A stretch of DNA of 64,000 bases, from positions 1,426,001-1,490,000 of the forward strand of contig NZ_AP025518.1 in assembly GCF_022179545.1 (NCBI RefSeq), read 5' to 3'. Below are positions 8,359-17,287 of this stretch, piece by piece (position 1 is the first letter of the stretch; every line of letters begins with the position of its first letter). The notes below the pieces were generated by a model. That model saw nothing but the letters and a program-made list of their open reading frames with translations, was not told the origin of the DNA and searched no databases. This stretch comes from Mycolicibacterium fortuitum subsp. fortuitum. Lineage in GTDB: Bacteria > Actinomycetota > Actinomycetes > Mycobacteriales > Mycobacteriaceae. A program made the position numbers and the translations under genes.

Positions 8359-8916
8359 TCAGTTCGGTTCATCGTCGAACTGCTTTGAGACGCTGTCGCA
8401 CACCTTCCACGCCCCGTCTTCTTTCAGAAAGTACAGCGCCCCCTCCAGAGGCGGATCGGTCCGGGTGAACTCAGCCTGCGCGACGTCTCCCCGAACGGTC
8501 ACCCCGGTAATGGTGATCGGCTTCTTTCGTGACGGGTCAGGCGACTGGGGGCCCAGAGGGTCCCAGGTGTCGAGCTCCAGAAGCTCGTCAGCCTCCTCCG
8601 CACACATCATGTCCAGAACCTTCCGCTGATCGTCCGTGTCGACCGCCTCGGCGAAACTGGCTGCTCTGGAACTGATCTCCCGTTCTGTCGACTTCGGGCC
8701 ACCCAGCAGCGTGAAGTACGCCAACACCCCGCCGGCGACGAGGAACGTGACCACCACGACCGAGGCGATCAACCATCCGGTTCGGGACTTCTTGACGGCC
8801 GGTTCGGTGGGCGGCCAGGGCGGTGGCGCGTAAGGCACATTGGGCGGTTGGAACGGCGGCCAGTACGGCGGCTGAGGCGGCGGCCAGGGCGGCGGCCCCG
8901 AGGGTGGCGTCGTCAT
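8359..8916 (-). CDS. Pro-rich single-span membrane protein with extracytoplasmic DUF4878-like domain
   Basis: A 185-residue protein. Residues 1-40 are a cytoplasmic tail made almost only of Pro, Trp, Tyr and Thr (repeated PPPW/PPYW units). Residues about 47-71 are one membrane helix (GWLIASVVVVTFLVAGGVLAYF). The remaining ~110 residues form an outside domain with an AASFAEAVDTDDQRKVLDMMCAEEADEL opening and a GDVAQAEFTRTDPP...YFLKEDGAWKVCDS ending, the pattern of NTF2-like DUF4878 domains. The ATG overlaps the stop of the upstream gene (ATGA), so the two are translationally coupled. Such proteins occur widely in mycobacteria; function unknown. Confidence 0.78.
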   Translation of the reverse strand: MTTPPSGPPPWPPPQPPYWPPFQPPNVPYAPPPWPPTEPAVKKSRTGWLIASVVVVTFLVAGGVLAYFTLLGGPKSTEREISSRAASFAEAVDTDDQRKVLDMMCAEEADELLELDTWDPLGPQSPDPSRKKPITITGVTVRGDVAQAEFTRTDPPLEGALYFLKEDGAWKVCDSVSKQFDDEPN

Positions 8917-9617
8917 TGCTCATCCCAGCGACGTGTCAGGAGTTCGTCGAGTTCTGCGGCGAAGTCGCCGGGCGGATCGAAATTGCCTTCGTAGGCGAGA
9001 GTCACCTTCCCGGGGAGGCGGCTGTTCACGCAGTAATACAGTTGGCCGGAATCCTTCGTGAACCACATCAATTGCGAGGGCATGGTCTCGATCTCGTCAA
9101 AACTCTCGCTCGGAAACCAGTCGTATCCTTCGAAGCTCTCCCAGGCGTCTGGGCGTTTGATGCCATAAGACTCCCAATCCTGGGCGGTGAATCCCGGGTG
9201 CACGTCGCGCAGGAACGTCTGTACGGCTGCGGGAAAGCAATCGAAGAATTCCGCCTCGGGCTGTCCGAACAGGGCCGGATCCCAGCCGAGCCACAATGCC
9301 GGAAAGCCATCTCTGGCTTCTCCCGCCGCATAGATGAGAACGTTTTCGAATACACCGCCAAGTTCTCGTCGAAAGATCCTGACATCCGAGAGTTCGTCTT
9401 GAAATCGGCGGGAAAAGTCGGGAAGTAGCTCCGTGAAATCCGGGCCCCACAGGGACATGGCGTGACGACATCTCTCCGATGAGGTGGACGCGGAGGCGAT
9501 CGGTCGCCAATTCTGCGGTATCTCTGCCAGTTCCGGCGATTGCGAACCGACGGGCGTCCACGTGGCGTCCCCACCGCCCACCTCGGCGAGGATTGCTTCG
9601 ACTGCATGCTCTGCCAC
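8913..9617 (-). CDS. acidic cytoplasmic protein, candidate immunity partner of the secreted nuclease
   Basis: A 234-residue protein without signal peptide or membrane span, rich in Asp/Glu, Phe and Trp. The C-terminal half (DAWESFEGYDWFPSESFDEIE, then a GQLYYCVNSR strand and a final FAAELDELL helix) is reminiscent of SMI1/KNR4-type (SUKH) immunity proteins, but I cannot confirm that family. It starts 9 bp after the nuclease gene and overlaps the next gene by 4 bp, so it is in one operon. Its composition (small, acidic, directly downstream of a secreted HNH protein) is what effector immunity genes look like. The codon use is more AT-rich than in neighbouring genes, hinting at horizontal origin. 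Confidence 0.55.
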   Translation of the reverse strand: MAEHAVEAILAEVGGGDATWTPVGSQSPELAEIPQNWRPIASASTSSERCRHAMSLWGPDFTELLPDFSRRFQDELSDVRIFRRELGGVFENVLIYAAGEARDGFPALWLGWDPALFGQPEAEFFDCFPAAVQTFLRDVHPGFTAQDWESYGIKRPDAWESFEGYDWFPSESFDEIETMPSQLMWFTKDSGQLYYCVNSRLPGKVTLAYEGNFDPPGDFAAELDELLTRRWDEQ

Positions 9618-9626
9618 TGATATCTC

Positions 9627-10520
9627 CTAACGGCCCTGGCTCGTGAGGAGGGCATCTATCAGGTTCTGCATGTCGGTCATCTTCTGCGTCTGCAGCGCGA
9701 CCTGTTCCTCCACCCAGGCCGAATCGGCTTTCGGCAGGAGTCGCAGAGGGCTACCGGAACTCTTGCCCGAATTCGGGCCACTGCCCATCCATTGCATGTT
9801 TGCGGGAGTGGTCGCGACGATCATCATGTTGCGGGCATTGAGATCGGTGAAGCCGGGCATCTGGATGAGGGCGGCGAGGGGAACGATGTGGTCTGCCGAA
9901 ACCCTGGGTGTCTTGCCGTCAGCCAGGAACCCGTACGTCTGGTCCGGGTATGCCCGATTGGTATCGGTTCCGCTGGGCCGGGCCGCACCGTTGAGCGGGA
10001 CGTCGCCGATCGCCCTCGCCGATAGGGGGTTGTCCTTGCGGATCTCCCGATACAACCCCGACAGCTCTTTCGGAACCAAGTGGCGCGCACGCTCCATGTC
10101 CTTGACACTCTGCAGGGGAGTCGGAGTCCATCCGGATCCGGCGAGGTTCTGCCGTTGCACCTCTACATCTCGTATCTTGCCCGGGCTGGGTGATTTGAAC
10201 GACGGACCGTCGGGATTTCCGTCGTTGATCAGCCGGACGGCCTCGACGCATCCGCGATCGCGCTGCTGAAGCACCGCCCGCTCGGCGTTCAGTGCGTCGG
10301 CTTCAGCGTTGTAAGCGGCTACCGCTGCGTGGTCGTAAGGGTTGGGCTGGTGGCTGTTGTGCTGACTTCTACGCTGATCATGGCTGGCTTCGGCGGCAAC
10401 AAGGTCCGGACAGATGTCGATCTTCGTCGTGGTGGCCCACGCTGCGGGAGCCGCGATCAAGGCAGCCGCGCATGCCAGGAGCACCACTATCAGTGCTACG
10501 ACGGACTTGCATCGATCCAT
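9627..10520 (-). CDS. secreted HNH-type nuclease, candidate toxin
   Basis: About 297 residues. The ATG at 10520 is chosen because a GGGGG lies 9 nt upstream; an ATG at 10529 is also in frame. An N-terminal signal peptide (VVALIVVLLACAAALIAAPAAWA) is followed by a helical region with two cysteines about 54 residues apart and a YNAEADALNAERAVLQQRD coiled-coil-like segment. The C-terminal ~100 residues carry an HNH/GHH-like site: VSADHIVPL, then NARNMM, NMQWM and PNSGKSSGS, with His and Asn/Lys in the expected order. The nearest downstream gene is a small acidic protein (possible immunity). A function in nucleic-acid degradation outside the cell or in a rival cell is inferred. It could instead be a housekeeping secreted nuclease. 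Confidence 0.72.
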   Translation of the reverse strand: MDRCKSVVALIVVLLACAAALIAAPAAWATTTKIDICPDLVAAEASHDQRRSQHNSHQPNPYDHAAVAAYNAEADALNAERAVLQQRDRGCVEAVRLINDGNPDGPSFKSPSPGKIRDVEVQRQNLAGSGWTPTPLQSVKDMERARHLVPKELSGLYREIRKDNPLSARAIGDVPLNGAARPSGTDTNRAYPDQTYGFLADGKTPRVSADHIVPLAALIQMPGFTDLNARNMMIVATTPANMQWMGSGPNSGKSSGSPLRLLPKADSAWVEEQVALQTQKMTDMQNLIDALLTSQGR

Positions 10521-10706
10521 CTCGGCCATCCCCCAGGGCGCGTCCGTGTCCGAATGTCATGTCCGGCACGGGTGTCGATCGTGATCATCTTAGGCTCAGG
10601 CATGGCGGCGCGTGGGCACTGAAACTGATGCGCTTTCGGGTACATCACTTTTGGGTACACAACCGGAGAAGAACTGGCTGTTCACGGTCACGTATAGGTT
10701 GGGCAG

Positions 10707-12983
10707 ATGGAGCGGTATGAACGGGTTCGGCTGACGAACCCCGACAAGGTGCTCTACCCCGCATCGAGCACCACCAAGGCCGAGGTGTTCGACTACTACC
10801 TCAGCATCGCCGAGGTGATGCTGCCTCACATCGCGGGCCGCCCGGTGACCCGAAAGCGCTGGCCGAACGGGGTTGCGGAGGCGTCGTTCTTCGAAAAGCA
10901 GCTGGCGTCGTCGGCCCCGGACTGGCTTGAGCGCGGCACTATCGTGCACAAGTCCGGCACCACCACGTACCCGATCGTCAACACCCGCGAGGGCCTGGCC
11001 TGGATCGCGCAGCAGGCCTCGCTGGAAGTGCATGTGCCGCAATGGCGATTCTCATCTGACGGCAGTCAAGGCCCGGCCACCCGCATCGTGTTCGACCTCG
11101 ATCCGGGCGAAGGCGTCACCATGCCCCAGCTGTGCCAGGTCGCCCAGGCTGTGCGTGAACTGATGAGCGATATCGGCCTGATGACCTACCCGCTCACCAG
11201 CGGCAGCAAGGGGCTGCACCTGTATGTTCCACTGGCCGATCCGATCAGCTCCCGCGGCGCCTCGGTGCTGGCCAAGCGGGTCGCCGTGCAACTCGAACAG
11301 GCGATGCCCAAACTCGTCACCGCCACCATGACTCGCAGCCTGCGCGCGCAGAAGGTGTTCCTGGACTGGAGTCAGAACAACGCGGCCAAGACCACCATCG
11401 CCCCGTACTCGCTACGTGGCCGCGACTACCCGACCGTCGCCGCACCCCGCACCTGGGATGAGATCGGAGACCCGGATCTGCGCCATCTGCGTTTCGACGA
11501 AGTGTTGCAGCGGATTTCCGACGACGGCGACCTGCTGGCCGGCCTGGACGATGATGCACCGGTAGCCGACAAGCTCACCACCTACCGGAGCATGCGCGAT
11601 GCCACCAAGACCCCCGAACCCGTGCCCCGTGACATCCCGGTGACGGGGAACAACGACCGGTTCGTCATCCAGGAGCACCATGCGCGACGCCTGCACTACG
11701 ACCTGCGGCTGGAACGCGATGGCGTACTGGTGAGTTGGGCTGTTCCCAAGAACCTGCCCGATACCACGGCAGTGAATCACCTTGCCGTGCACACCGAAGA
11801 CCACCCGATCGAGTACCTGACATTCCACGGCGCCATCCCGAAGGGAGAGTACGGCGCCGGGAACATGGTCATCTGGGACACCGGCACCTACGAAGCGGAG
11901 AAGTTCCGTGTCCCAGCCGATCCCGACGATTCCGATGCGCCCAAGGGCGAAGTCATCTTCACCCTCAACGGCAACCGCATAGACGGCCGCTATGCACTGA
12001 TCCAGACCGAGGGCAAGAACTGGTTGGCGCACCGGATGAAGGACCAGTCCTCGGCCGCACCCGAGCCCAAGGATTTCGCGCCCATGCTCGCCACCGAGGG
12101 ATCGGTGGACAAGCTCAAGGCCACGCAATGGGCGTTCGAGGGCAAATGGGACGGTTACCGACTGCTGGTCGAGGCCGAGCACGGACGGCTGCAACTGCGT
12201 TCGCGCCGCGGGCGCGATGTGACCGCCGAATACCCCCAATTCGAAGCGCTGGCCGCCGATCTCGCCGACCACCACGTGGTGCTCGACGGCGAGGCGGTGG
12301 CACTCGATGACCATGGGATGCCGAGTTTCCGCGAGATGCAGAATCGGGCCCGCTCCACGCGGGTCGAGTTCTGGGCGTTCGACATCCTGTGGCTCGACGG
12401 CCGGTCATTGTTGCGTGCCAAGTACACCGATCGGCGAAAGTTGTTGGAGGCGTTGGCCGCCGGTGGCGGCCTGATCGTGCCCGAGCAGTTGGCCGGTGAC
12501 GGCCCCGAGGCCATGGAGCATGCCCGCGAGCACAAGTTCGAGGGCGTCGTCGCGAAAAAACGGGACTCGACGTATCAACCCGGCCGGCGGTCAGCGTCCT
12601 GGATCAAGGACAAGATCTGGAACACCCAGGAAGTGGTGATCGGCGGCTGGCGCCAGGGAGAAGGTGGGCGCAGCAGCGGCATCGGTGCACTGGTGTTGGG
12701 GGTTCCGGGCCCCCACGGGCTGCAGTTCGCCGGGCGGGTCGGCACCGGGTTCACCGAGAAAGAGCTGACCAAGCTCAAGGGCATGCTGAAGCCCCTGCAT
12801 ACCAAGGAATCGCCCTTCGACAAGCCATTGCCGAAGCTCGACGCCAAAGGGGTCACGTTCGTCCGGCCCGAGCTGGTGGGAGAGGTTCGCTACAGCGAAC
12901 GCACCACCGACCATCGACTGCGCCAGCCCAGCTGGCGCGGCCTGCGGCCGGACAAAGCGCCCGACGAGGTGGTGTGGGAGTGA
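10707..12983 (+). CDS. ligD: multifunctional NHEJ DNA ligase LigD (POL-PE-LIG)
   Basis: A 758-residue LigD with the mycobacterial domain order. The N-terminal primase/polymerase domain (about 1-290) carries the metal-binding FDLDPGEG Asp pair near residues 130 and 132. The 3'-phosphoesterase domain (about 310-440) is marked by FVIQEHHARRLHYDLRLE. The ATP-dependent ligase domain (about 460-758) has the adenylation motif EGKWDGYR with the active Lys near residue 480, and the C-terminal OB part RYSERTTDHRLRQPSW. It repairs double-strand breaks with Ku. It stands alone on the plus strand; the 186 bp upstream contain no gene. Confidence 0.97.
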   Translation: MERYERVRLTNPDKVLYPASSTTKAEVFDYYLSIAEVMLPHIAGRPVTRKRWPNGVAEASFFEKQLASSAPDWLERGTIVHKSGTTTYPIVNTREGLAWIAQQASLEVHVPQWRFSSDGSQGPATRIVFDLDPGEGVTMPQLCQVAQAVRELMSDIGLMTYPLTSGSKGLHLYVPLADPISSRGASVLAKRVAVQLEQAMPKLVTATMTRSLRAQKVFLDWSQNNAAKTTIAPYSLRGRDYPTVAAPRTWDEIGDPDLRHLRFDEVLQRISDDGDLLAGLDDDAPVADKLTTYRSMRDATKTPEPVPRDIPVTGNNDRFVIQEHHARRLHYDLRLERDGVLVSWAVPKNLPDTTAVNHLAVHTEDHPIEYLTFHGAIPKGEYGAGNMVIWDTGTYEAEKFRVPADPDDSDAPKGEVIFTLNGNRIDGRYALIQTEGKNWLAHRMKDQSSAAPEPKDFAPMLATEGSVDKLKATQWAFEGKWDGYRLLVEAEHGRLQLRSRRGRDVTAEYPQFEALAADLADHHVVLDGEAVALDDHGMPSFREMQNRARSTRVEFWAFDILWLDGRSLLRAKYTDRRKLLEALAAGGGLIVPEQLAGDGPEAMEHAREHKFEGVVAKKRDSTYQPGRRSASWIKDKIWNTQEVVIGGWRQGEGGRSSGIGALVLGVPGPHGLQFAGRVGTGFTEKELTKLKGMLKPLHTKESPFDKPLPKLDAKGVTFVRPELVGEVRYSERTTDHRLRQPSWRGLRPDKAPDEVVWE

Positions 12984-13029
12984 CCCGAATTGCCGGCGGC
13001 CGGCAAACCAGCGGCCGCTGACGCCAGGG

Positions 13030-13497
13030 TCAGTGAACCAGATCGCCTGAACCGTCGAGCGCTTCCCGCAGCCCCCGTGTCGCCAGCTCGTCGGCCAGCT
13101 CGTTGTCGGCGATACCCGAGTGACCTTTCACCCAGAACCACTCGACCTGGTGCTGTGCACACGCGGCCTGCAGCCGCTGCCACAGGTCGACGTTCTTCAC
13201 CGGCTGCTTCGCGGCGGTCAGCCAGCCATTGCGTTCCCAGCCGAGCACCCACTTGGTGATGCCGTTGCGGACATAGGTGCTGTCGGTGTGCAGGTGCACC
13301 ACCACGGGCCTGGTGAGCGCCTCGAGCGCCATGATGGGTGCCATCAGCTCCATCCGGTTGTTGCTCGTGGTGCCCGGGTCGCCGCCGTACATCTCGCGCA
13401 CGCTCTCGCGGTGACGCAACACCGCGCCCCAGCCGCCGGGGCCCGGATTCGGGCGGCATCCGCCGTCGGTGTGGATGACGACTACGTTGCTGTCCAT
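13030..13497 (-). CDS. rnhA: ribonuclease HI
   Basis: A 155-residue type I RNase H that cuts the RNA strand of RNA-DNA hybrids. The four acidic catalytic residues are present in the usual order: Asp in HTDGGC, Glu in NNRMELMA, Asp in HTDSTYV and Asp in ADELA, with the catalytic-loop His in KGHSG. The basic handle ([21 protein letters not shown]) is intact. The ATG at 13497 is preferred over the GTG at 13500, because AGGAG is 5 nt before it. It overlaps the stop of the HhH gene upstream, implying coupling. Confidence 0.95.
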   Translation of the reverse strand: MDSNVVVIHTDGGCRPNPGPGGWGAVLRHRESVREMYGGDPGTTSNNRMELMAPIMALEALTRPVVVHLHTDSTYVRNGITKWVLGWERNGWLTAAKQPVKNVDLWQRLQAACAQHQVEWFWVKGHSGIADNELADELATRGLREALDGSGDLVH

Positions 13498-13685
13498 CAC
13501 TTCTCCTGCGCTTCACGGAGCAGGCGCACTGCCCTCGGGCCGACGCCGTGCAGGACGAGAAGCTCGTCCAAATCGGCTGGGAGATCGGCGAGAATTCGGT
13601 ACCCGGCGTCGATCAGCGCGCCGGTCGCGGGCCGGCCGATCCGGATACCGTCGAAGACGGGTCCGCGGTCCGCGGGGTCGGTCAT
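13497..13685 (-). CDS. small helix-hairpin-helix protein
   Basis: A 62-residue protein from the ATG at 13685 ([17 protein letters not shown]). The second half, [29 protein letters not shown], is a helix-hairpin-helix DNA-binding motif with the GVGP hairpin. It is translationally coupled to rnhA (stop codon overlaps the rnhA start), suggesting a nucleic-acid role linked to RNase HI. A start further upstream exists but lacks a ribosome-binding site. No family name is certain. Confidence 0.65.
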   Translation of the reverse strand: MTDPADRGPVFDGIRIGRPATGALIDAGYRILADLPADLDELLVLHGVGPRAVRLLREAQEK

Positions 13686-13733
13686 GCGCTGAGGATAGGC
13701 AACACGGCGCGATGGTCGCCGCCCCGACACACG

Positions 13734-14384
13734 TCAGCGGGCAGGAGTCGCCGAGATCACCGCTGTCCGGACCGACATTCCGTAGTCCTTGTGCCGGACC
13801 GTGGTGATGCGGCGGCCCGGTTGCACGGCGTCCTTGACTGCAGCGGTGTGGACGCCGAAGAAAGCGGCACTCGCATTGATGTCGTCGACGACATAGGTGA
13901 TGCCCCACAGCGTCGAGGGACCGTCACTCGAGGTCTCCGGAGAGCCGACAACCTCGAGGATCACCTCCCCGAGCCGGAAGAAGACCTGGCGCACTCGACG
14001 CCCGCCGAGTTCGGCGTCGCGTTCGCGTCGGGGAGCCAGTCCCACAGCGGCGAGTGATGAGACCGTGCGGCCCAAGTCGGGGGACAACAGCACGACATGG
14101 TCGATCGCGGTGGCGCCGTTCGGGTGCGTGGCAGGGTGTGCGACGTCAGTTGTCGATCGCGCTGTCGGAATGCCGTCGAGGTCTGCGAACGACCCCTCCG
14201 CCGGCAGGCCGCGCAACGACCACCCGATGATGCCGGTGCCGCGGCCGGCTCCGGTCAGCCGAATACGAACCTGGCCGATGCGGCACACCGGGCCGTCGCC
14301 TCCGTCGGGCTCGACCCTGAAGCCCGCGCGCTCCCAAGCCTCCGGTGGGTCAGCGACCTCGATCTCATCGACGGTGACGGTCAT
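13734..14384 (-). CDS. VOC/glyoxalase-fold protein
   Basis: A 216-residue protein with two beta-alpha-beta-beta-beta modules of the vicinal-oxygen-chelate fold. The second is clear: AIDHVVLLSPDLGRTVSSLAAVGLAPRRERD, then QVFFRLGEVILEVVG and LWGITYVVDDI. It starts with the module-like MTVTVDEIEVADPPEAWERAGF. Metal ligands are partly in place (His in IDHVV, Glu in ILEVVG), but the substrate is unknown. It is close to, but divergent in role from, the acyl-CoA dehydrogenase 25 bp upstream on the same strand; the two could be co-transcribed. Confidence 0.8.
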   Translation of the reverse strand: MTVTVDEIEVADPPEAWERAGFRVEPDGGDGPVCRIGQVRIRLTGAGRGTGIIGWSLRGLPAEGSFADLDGIPTARSTTDVAHPATHPNGATAIDHVVLLSPDLGRTVSSLAAVGLAPRRERDAELGGRRVRQVFFRLGEVILEVVGSPETSSDGPSTLWGITYVVDDINASAAFFGVHTAAVKDAVQPGRRITTVRHKDYGMSVRTAVISATPAR

Positions 14385-14409
14385 GGACGCCGAATCTATC
14401 GGGCCTGCT

Positions 14410-15822
14410 CTACTTGCGCGGTGGGCGGAGGACCCTCATCGCCAGGCGCATGACCGGCTCGGGCACGCTGTCTTTCGCGGACAGCGCCGCGCCGGCCGCG
14501 CGGGTGCGCAGCGGCGTGCCGCGACCGAACCACCGGTTCAACGGTCCGCCGGACGGCTCCAGGTCCACGTGCAGCGGAGGCTTTCCGTCGGCGGCGCCCA
14601 GCGCATGCGAGATCACGATGCGTTGGATCTCGCTGGTGCCCTCGAAGATCGTGTACAGCTTGGCGTCCCGGTACCACTTCTCCACAGGGTGATCGGTCAC
14701 GTAACCCCAGCCCCCCATCGTCTGGATGGCCCGCTCGGTGGTCCGCACGGCAACCTCGCTGGCGGCCAGCTTCGACATCGAACCCTCGCCACGCTCGAAC
14801 GGCACACCGGTGGCGGCCATCCACGACGCCCTCCAGGTGAGCAACCGGGCGGCATCGATCTGCGTGGCGAGGTCGGCGAGCGGAAATGCGACACCCTGGT
14901 TGTCGATGATCGGGCCACCGAAGGCGACGCGGCGGTTCGCGTATTCGGTGGCATATTCGATTGCTGCCCTTGCGATCCCGAGGGCCTGGGCGGCAACCAT
15001 CGGCCGGGTCTGCTCGAAGGTCCCGAGGGTGGCAGAGCCGGAATGCGCGGCGCCCTCGACCGCCTCGCGAGCCCGCGCCAACTTGTGCTCGAGCTTCTCG
15101 TGACCGCCGAGCAGATTATCGGCCGGCACGCGGACGCCGTCGAACTTGAGCTCGGCGGTGTGTGAGGCGCGGCAGCCGAGCTTGTCGAGTTTGCGCACCA
15201 TTTCCAGCCCCGGCGTGCCGCCTTCGACCACGAACAGGGCCTGCCCCTTGTGCCCGAGGTCTTTGTCCACGACGGCGTTGACGACGTGGACATTGGCGAT
15301 GCCGCCGTTGCCGATCCACATCTTGTGGCCGTCGATGATCCAGTCCGCGTCCGGGCCCGGGCCGCTCCGGGTGGCATAGGTGCGCAGGTTACGTACGTCG
15401 CTGCCGCCCTCGGGTTCGGAGATCGCCAGCGCGGCCAGCTTGAGATCTCCCGGGGTGCCGAAGCATTCCGGTGCCCACTGCAGCATCTGTTCCGGCGAGG
15501 CGGCCTGGCCGATGGCCGACAACGCCAGTGCCGGCATGACGACGGCCAAGCCGATCCCTGCACAGCCCCAGAAGAGCTCCTCCATGAACATCGGAAGGGA
15601 CAGTCCGGTGGGGTCACCGATCAGGTCGCGATAGAACAGCGGACTGTAGAAGCCCTGGGCGGCCGCTTCTTCGAGGACCGGCCACGGAAACTCCTGCCGC
15701 TGGTCGTATTCGGCGGCGACCGGTCTGACGACCTGTTCGGCGAACTCATGCGTCCGCCGGGCCAGGTTGTGCTGCGCTGCGGTGGGGGTGAGGTCGAAGG
15801 CCACAGCGAGTGGGGTACCCAC
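14410..15822 (-). CDS. acyl-CoA dehydrogenase (FadE family)
   Basis: A 470-residue flavoprotein with the usual three parts: an N-terminal helical domain, a central beta-barrel (AALAISEPEGGSDVRNLRT, a FAD/substrate motif; WIIDGHKMWIGNGG), and a C-terminal helical domain ending in YTIFEGTSEIQR, which holds the catalytic Glu. Start is the GTG at 15822. It would oxidise an acyl-CoA at the alpha-beta position and pass electrons to ETF. The chain-length or sterol specificity cannot be told. A C-terminal extension of about 65 residues after the catalytic helices is Arg- and Pro-rich. Confidence 0.92.
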   Translation of the reverse strand: MGTPLAVAFDLTPTAAQHNLARRTHEFAEQVVRPVAAEYDQRQEFPWPVLEEAAAQGFYSPLFYRDLIGDPTGLSLPMFMEELFWGCAGIGLAVVMPALALSAIGQAASPEQMLQWAPECFGTPGDLKLAALAISEPEGGSDVRNLRTYATRSGPGPDADWIIDGHKMWIGNGGIANVHVVNAVVDKDLGHKGQALFVVEGGTPGLEMVRKLDKLGCRASHTAELKFDGVRVPADNLLGGHEKLEHKLARAREAVEGAAHSGSATLGTFEQTRPMVAAQALGIARAAIEYATEYANRRVAFGGPIIDNQGVAFPLADLATQIDAARLLTWRASWMAATGVPFERGEGSMSKLAASEVAVRTTERAIQTMGGWGYVTDHPVEKWYRDAKLYTIFEGTSEIQRIVISHALGAADGKPPLHVDLEPSGGPLNRWFGRGTPLRTRAAGAALSAKDSVPEPVMRLAMRVLRPPRK

Positions 15823-15852
15823 TGAGCCGGTTGCCGAACTTTCGGCTTGACC

Positions 15853-16179
15853 TCAGTCGGAGGACTGCCCGGCCGCCGCGATCCGCTGCCGTGCTTCGGC
15901 CGGAGAGATCCGAAGCCGTCGGGCCAGTACAGCGGCCGGATCGAACCGGGGCGGCGCTGCGGTCTCGGTGGCCACCATCCGCCCGAGCAACCGTTGTTGG
16001 GCGGTGGCCAACCGTTTCTCCCCGGCGTCGAGCCGGCACAAGACCTCGTGAAGCTCGGCCCGGGTGAGGGCGTGTACCGACAGTGCGTCGATTTCCTTGC
16101 AGGCGGCGTTGAGGTGATCGAGTGCCTCACCGACAATCGTCCGCTCGATATCTCTTTCGGAGACCATTATCGAACTCAT
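15853..16179 (-). pseudogene. truncated DUF222/13E12-type protein (HNH part missing)
   Basis: A 108-residue reading frame from the ATG at 16179. It contains a piece of the DUF222 region found in the mycobacterial 13E12 repeat proteins: a helical ALDHLNAACKEIDALSVHALTRAELHEVLCRLD stretch, then VLARRLRISPAEARQRI. Full 13E12 proteins are 300-500 residues and end in an HNH nuclease domain; this one stops after the DUF222 start. I see no HNH remnant between here and the acyl-CoA dehydrogenase, so it is either a decayed copy or a short domain-only relative. Confidence 0.55.
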
Positions 16180-16360
16180 GTTCGGAACCGTACGCCGACC
16201 CACTGACAAGTGCCGGGGTGTGGCGCGGAGCCCAGGTGCCGGCGGCCCAAAACAATCGGCCGCACATATCGTGCGACCGATTGCGGATGCCGACTATTCG
16301 CCGAACCTGTTAATTGGGTTTGGCGGCTGTAACGGATATGGATCTTCTTTTATTCCCCAC

Positions 16361-16654
16361 TCAGCAGGCGACGTCGACATATGCCGTCTTGGAAATGACG
16401 GTCGTATTGATCGAACTGCCACCCCGGGAGTCATTGGTGGCGATGGTCTGGCCCTGGCGTACGCCGAGTACGGTGCAGTTGGCCAGGGGAGCGGCGCCGG
16501 TGCGGTTGACGATGACGTGGTAACCGCTGGTCTGAAGGCTTTTAACGGTCTGTTCGGCCGATTGTCCGGTCGGAGCGGCAGCGGCGACGCCTCCGAGTAA
16601 CGTTCCGGCGGCGAGTGCGCCGGCGGCTAATGTGGCGATGGCATATGACTTCAT
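16361..16654 (-). CDS. small exported protein, paralogue of the gene at 3253
   Basis: A 97-residue protein from the ATG at 16654, with GGAGG 8-9 nt upstream. The signal peptide is MKSYAIATLAAGALAAGTLLGGVAAAA. The mature part has QTVKSLQTSGYHVIVNRTG, a central ANCTVLGVRQGQ and a C-terminal AYVDVAC, the same three blocks as the protein encoded at 3253-3576. The two conserved cysteines may pair. Function unknown; probably a periplasmic or secreted actinobacterial family. Confidence 0.78.
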   Translation of the reverse strand: MKSYAIATLAAGALAAGTLLGGVAAAAPTGQSAEQTVKSLQTSGYHVIVNRTGAAPLANCTVLGVRQGQTIATNDSRGGSSINTTVISKTAYVDVAC

Positions 16655-16909
16655 TTCCCAACCCTCCGTTGCAGGCCGCACCGGGAGTCCCGCAACTTCC
16701 GGTTGCTACCTACTACGTTTAATTGGGAATCCAGTTCGAAAATTCCGGAATTCTCAGCTGGGAATGATGAATTTCTCAGTAATGGCGGTTCAACTCTCCT
16801 CGACGGTGATGCGGAGGCGCGGTCTGAGCTCGGACTCCGATCTGTCCAGCTGTCGGCAAACTGCGTTCAGTCCTACATCGACGGTCGCAACCTGTGCCAT
16901 CGTTGAAAG

Positions 16910-17287
16910 ATGAGTCCTGACGAGTACAGCATCGACGACGAAGACCAGTTGACTCAGGAAGACACCCTGATCGACCGGGGTGTCGACGACCTGCTCGACG
17001 AGGGCTACTCGCCGCCGGACCGCTGGCGCGAGCCGCGCGACAACGAGACCCTCGATGAGCAACTGGCCGAGGAAGAGCCTGATCCCGCGATGCAGCTCGA
17101 TGACTCTGAAGTTCCCGATGAGCAGGCCGGTGACGACGAGGTCGGCGATCGGCGTTCGGGCCGGCTGGTCGCCCCCGATGCCGGCTTCGGTGAGGACGAC
17201 GAAGCAGAGCTGCTCGGCACCGACGTCGGCATCAACGGTGGTGCGGCCTCCGCGGAAGAGGCCGCGGTCCACATCATCGAGGAGTAG
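16910..17287 (+). CDS. DUF5709 domain protein
   Basis: A 125-residue very acidic protein that begins EYSIDDEDQLTQEDTL followed by a YSPPDRW motif, the signature of DUF5709. It is soluble, with Asp/Glu making up about a third of the chain, and ends in a GGAASAEEAAVHIIEE helix. No catalytic motif is known for the family. The gene is convergent with the MFS gene, overlapping it by 14 bp. Confidence 0.82.
   Translation: MSPDEYSIDDEDQLTQEDTLIDRGVDDLLDEGYSPPDRWREPRDNETLDEQLAEEEPDPAMQLDDSEVPDEQAGDDEVGDRRSGRLVAPDAGFGEDDEAELLGTDVGINGGAASAEEAAVHIIEE

Noticed and set aside
11412..12314. Minus-strand frame of 300 codons inside ligD
   Set aside because: The ligD motifs are continuous on the plus strand; the antisense product shows only low-complexity composition.
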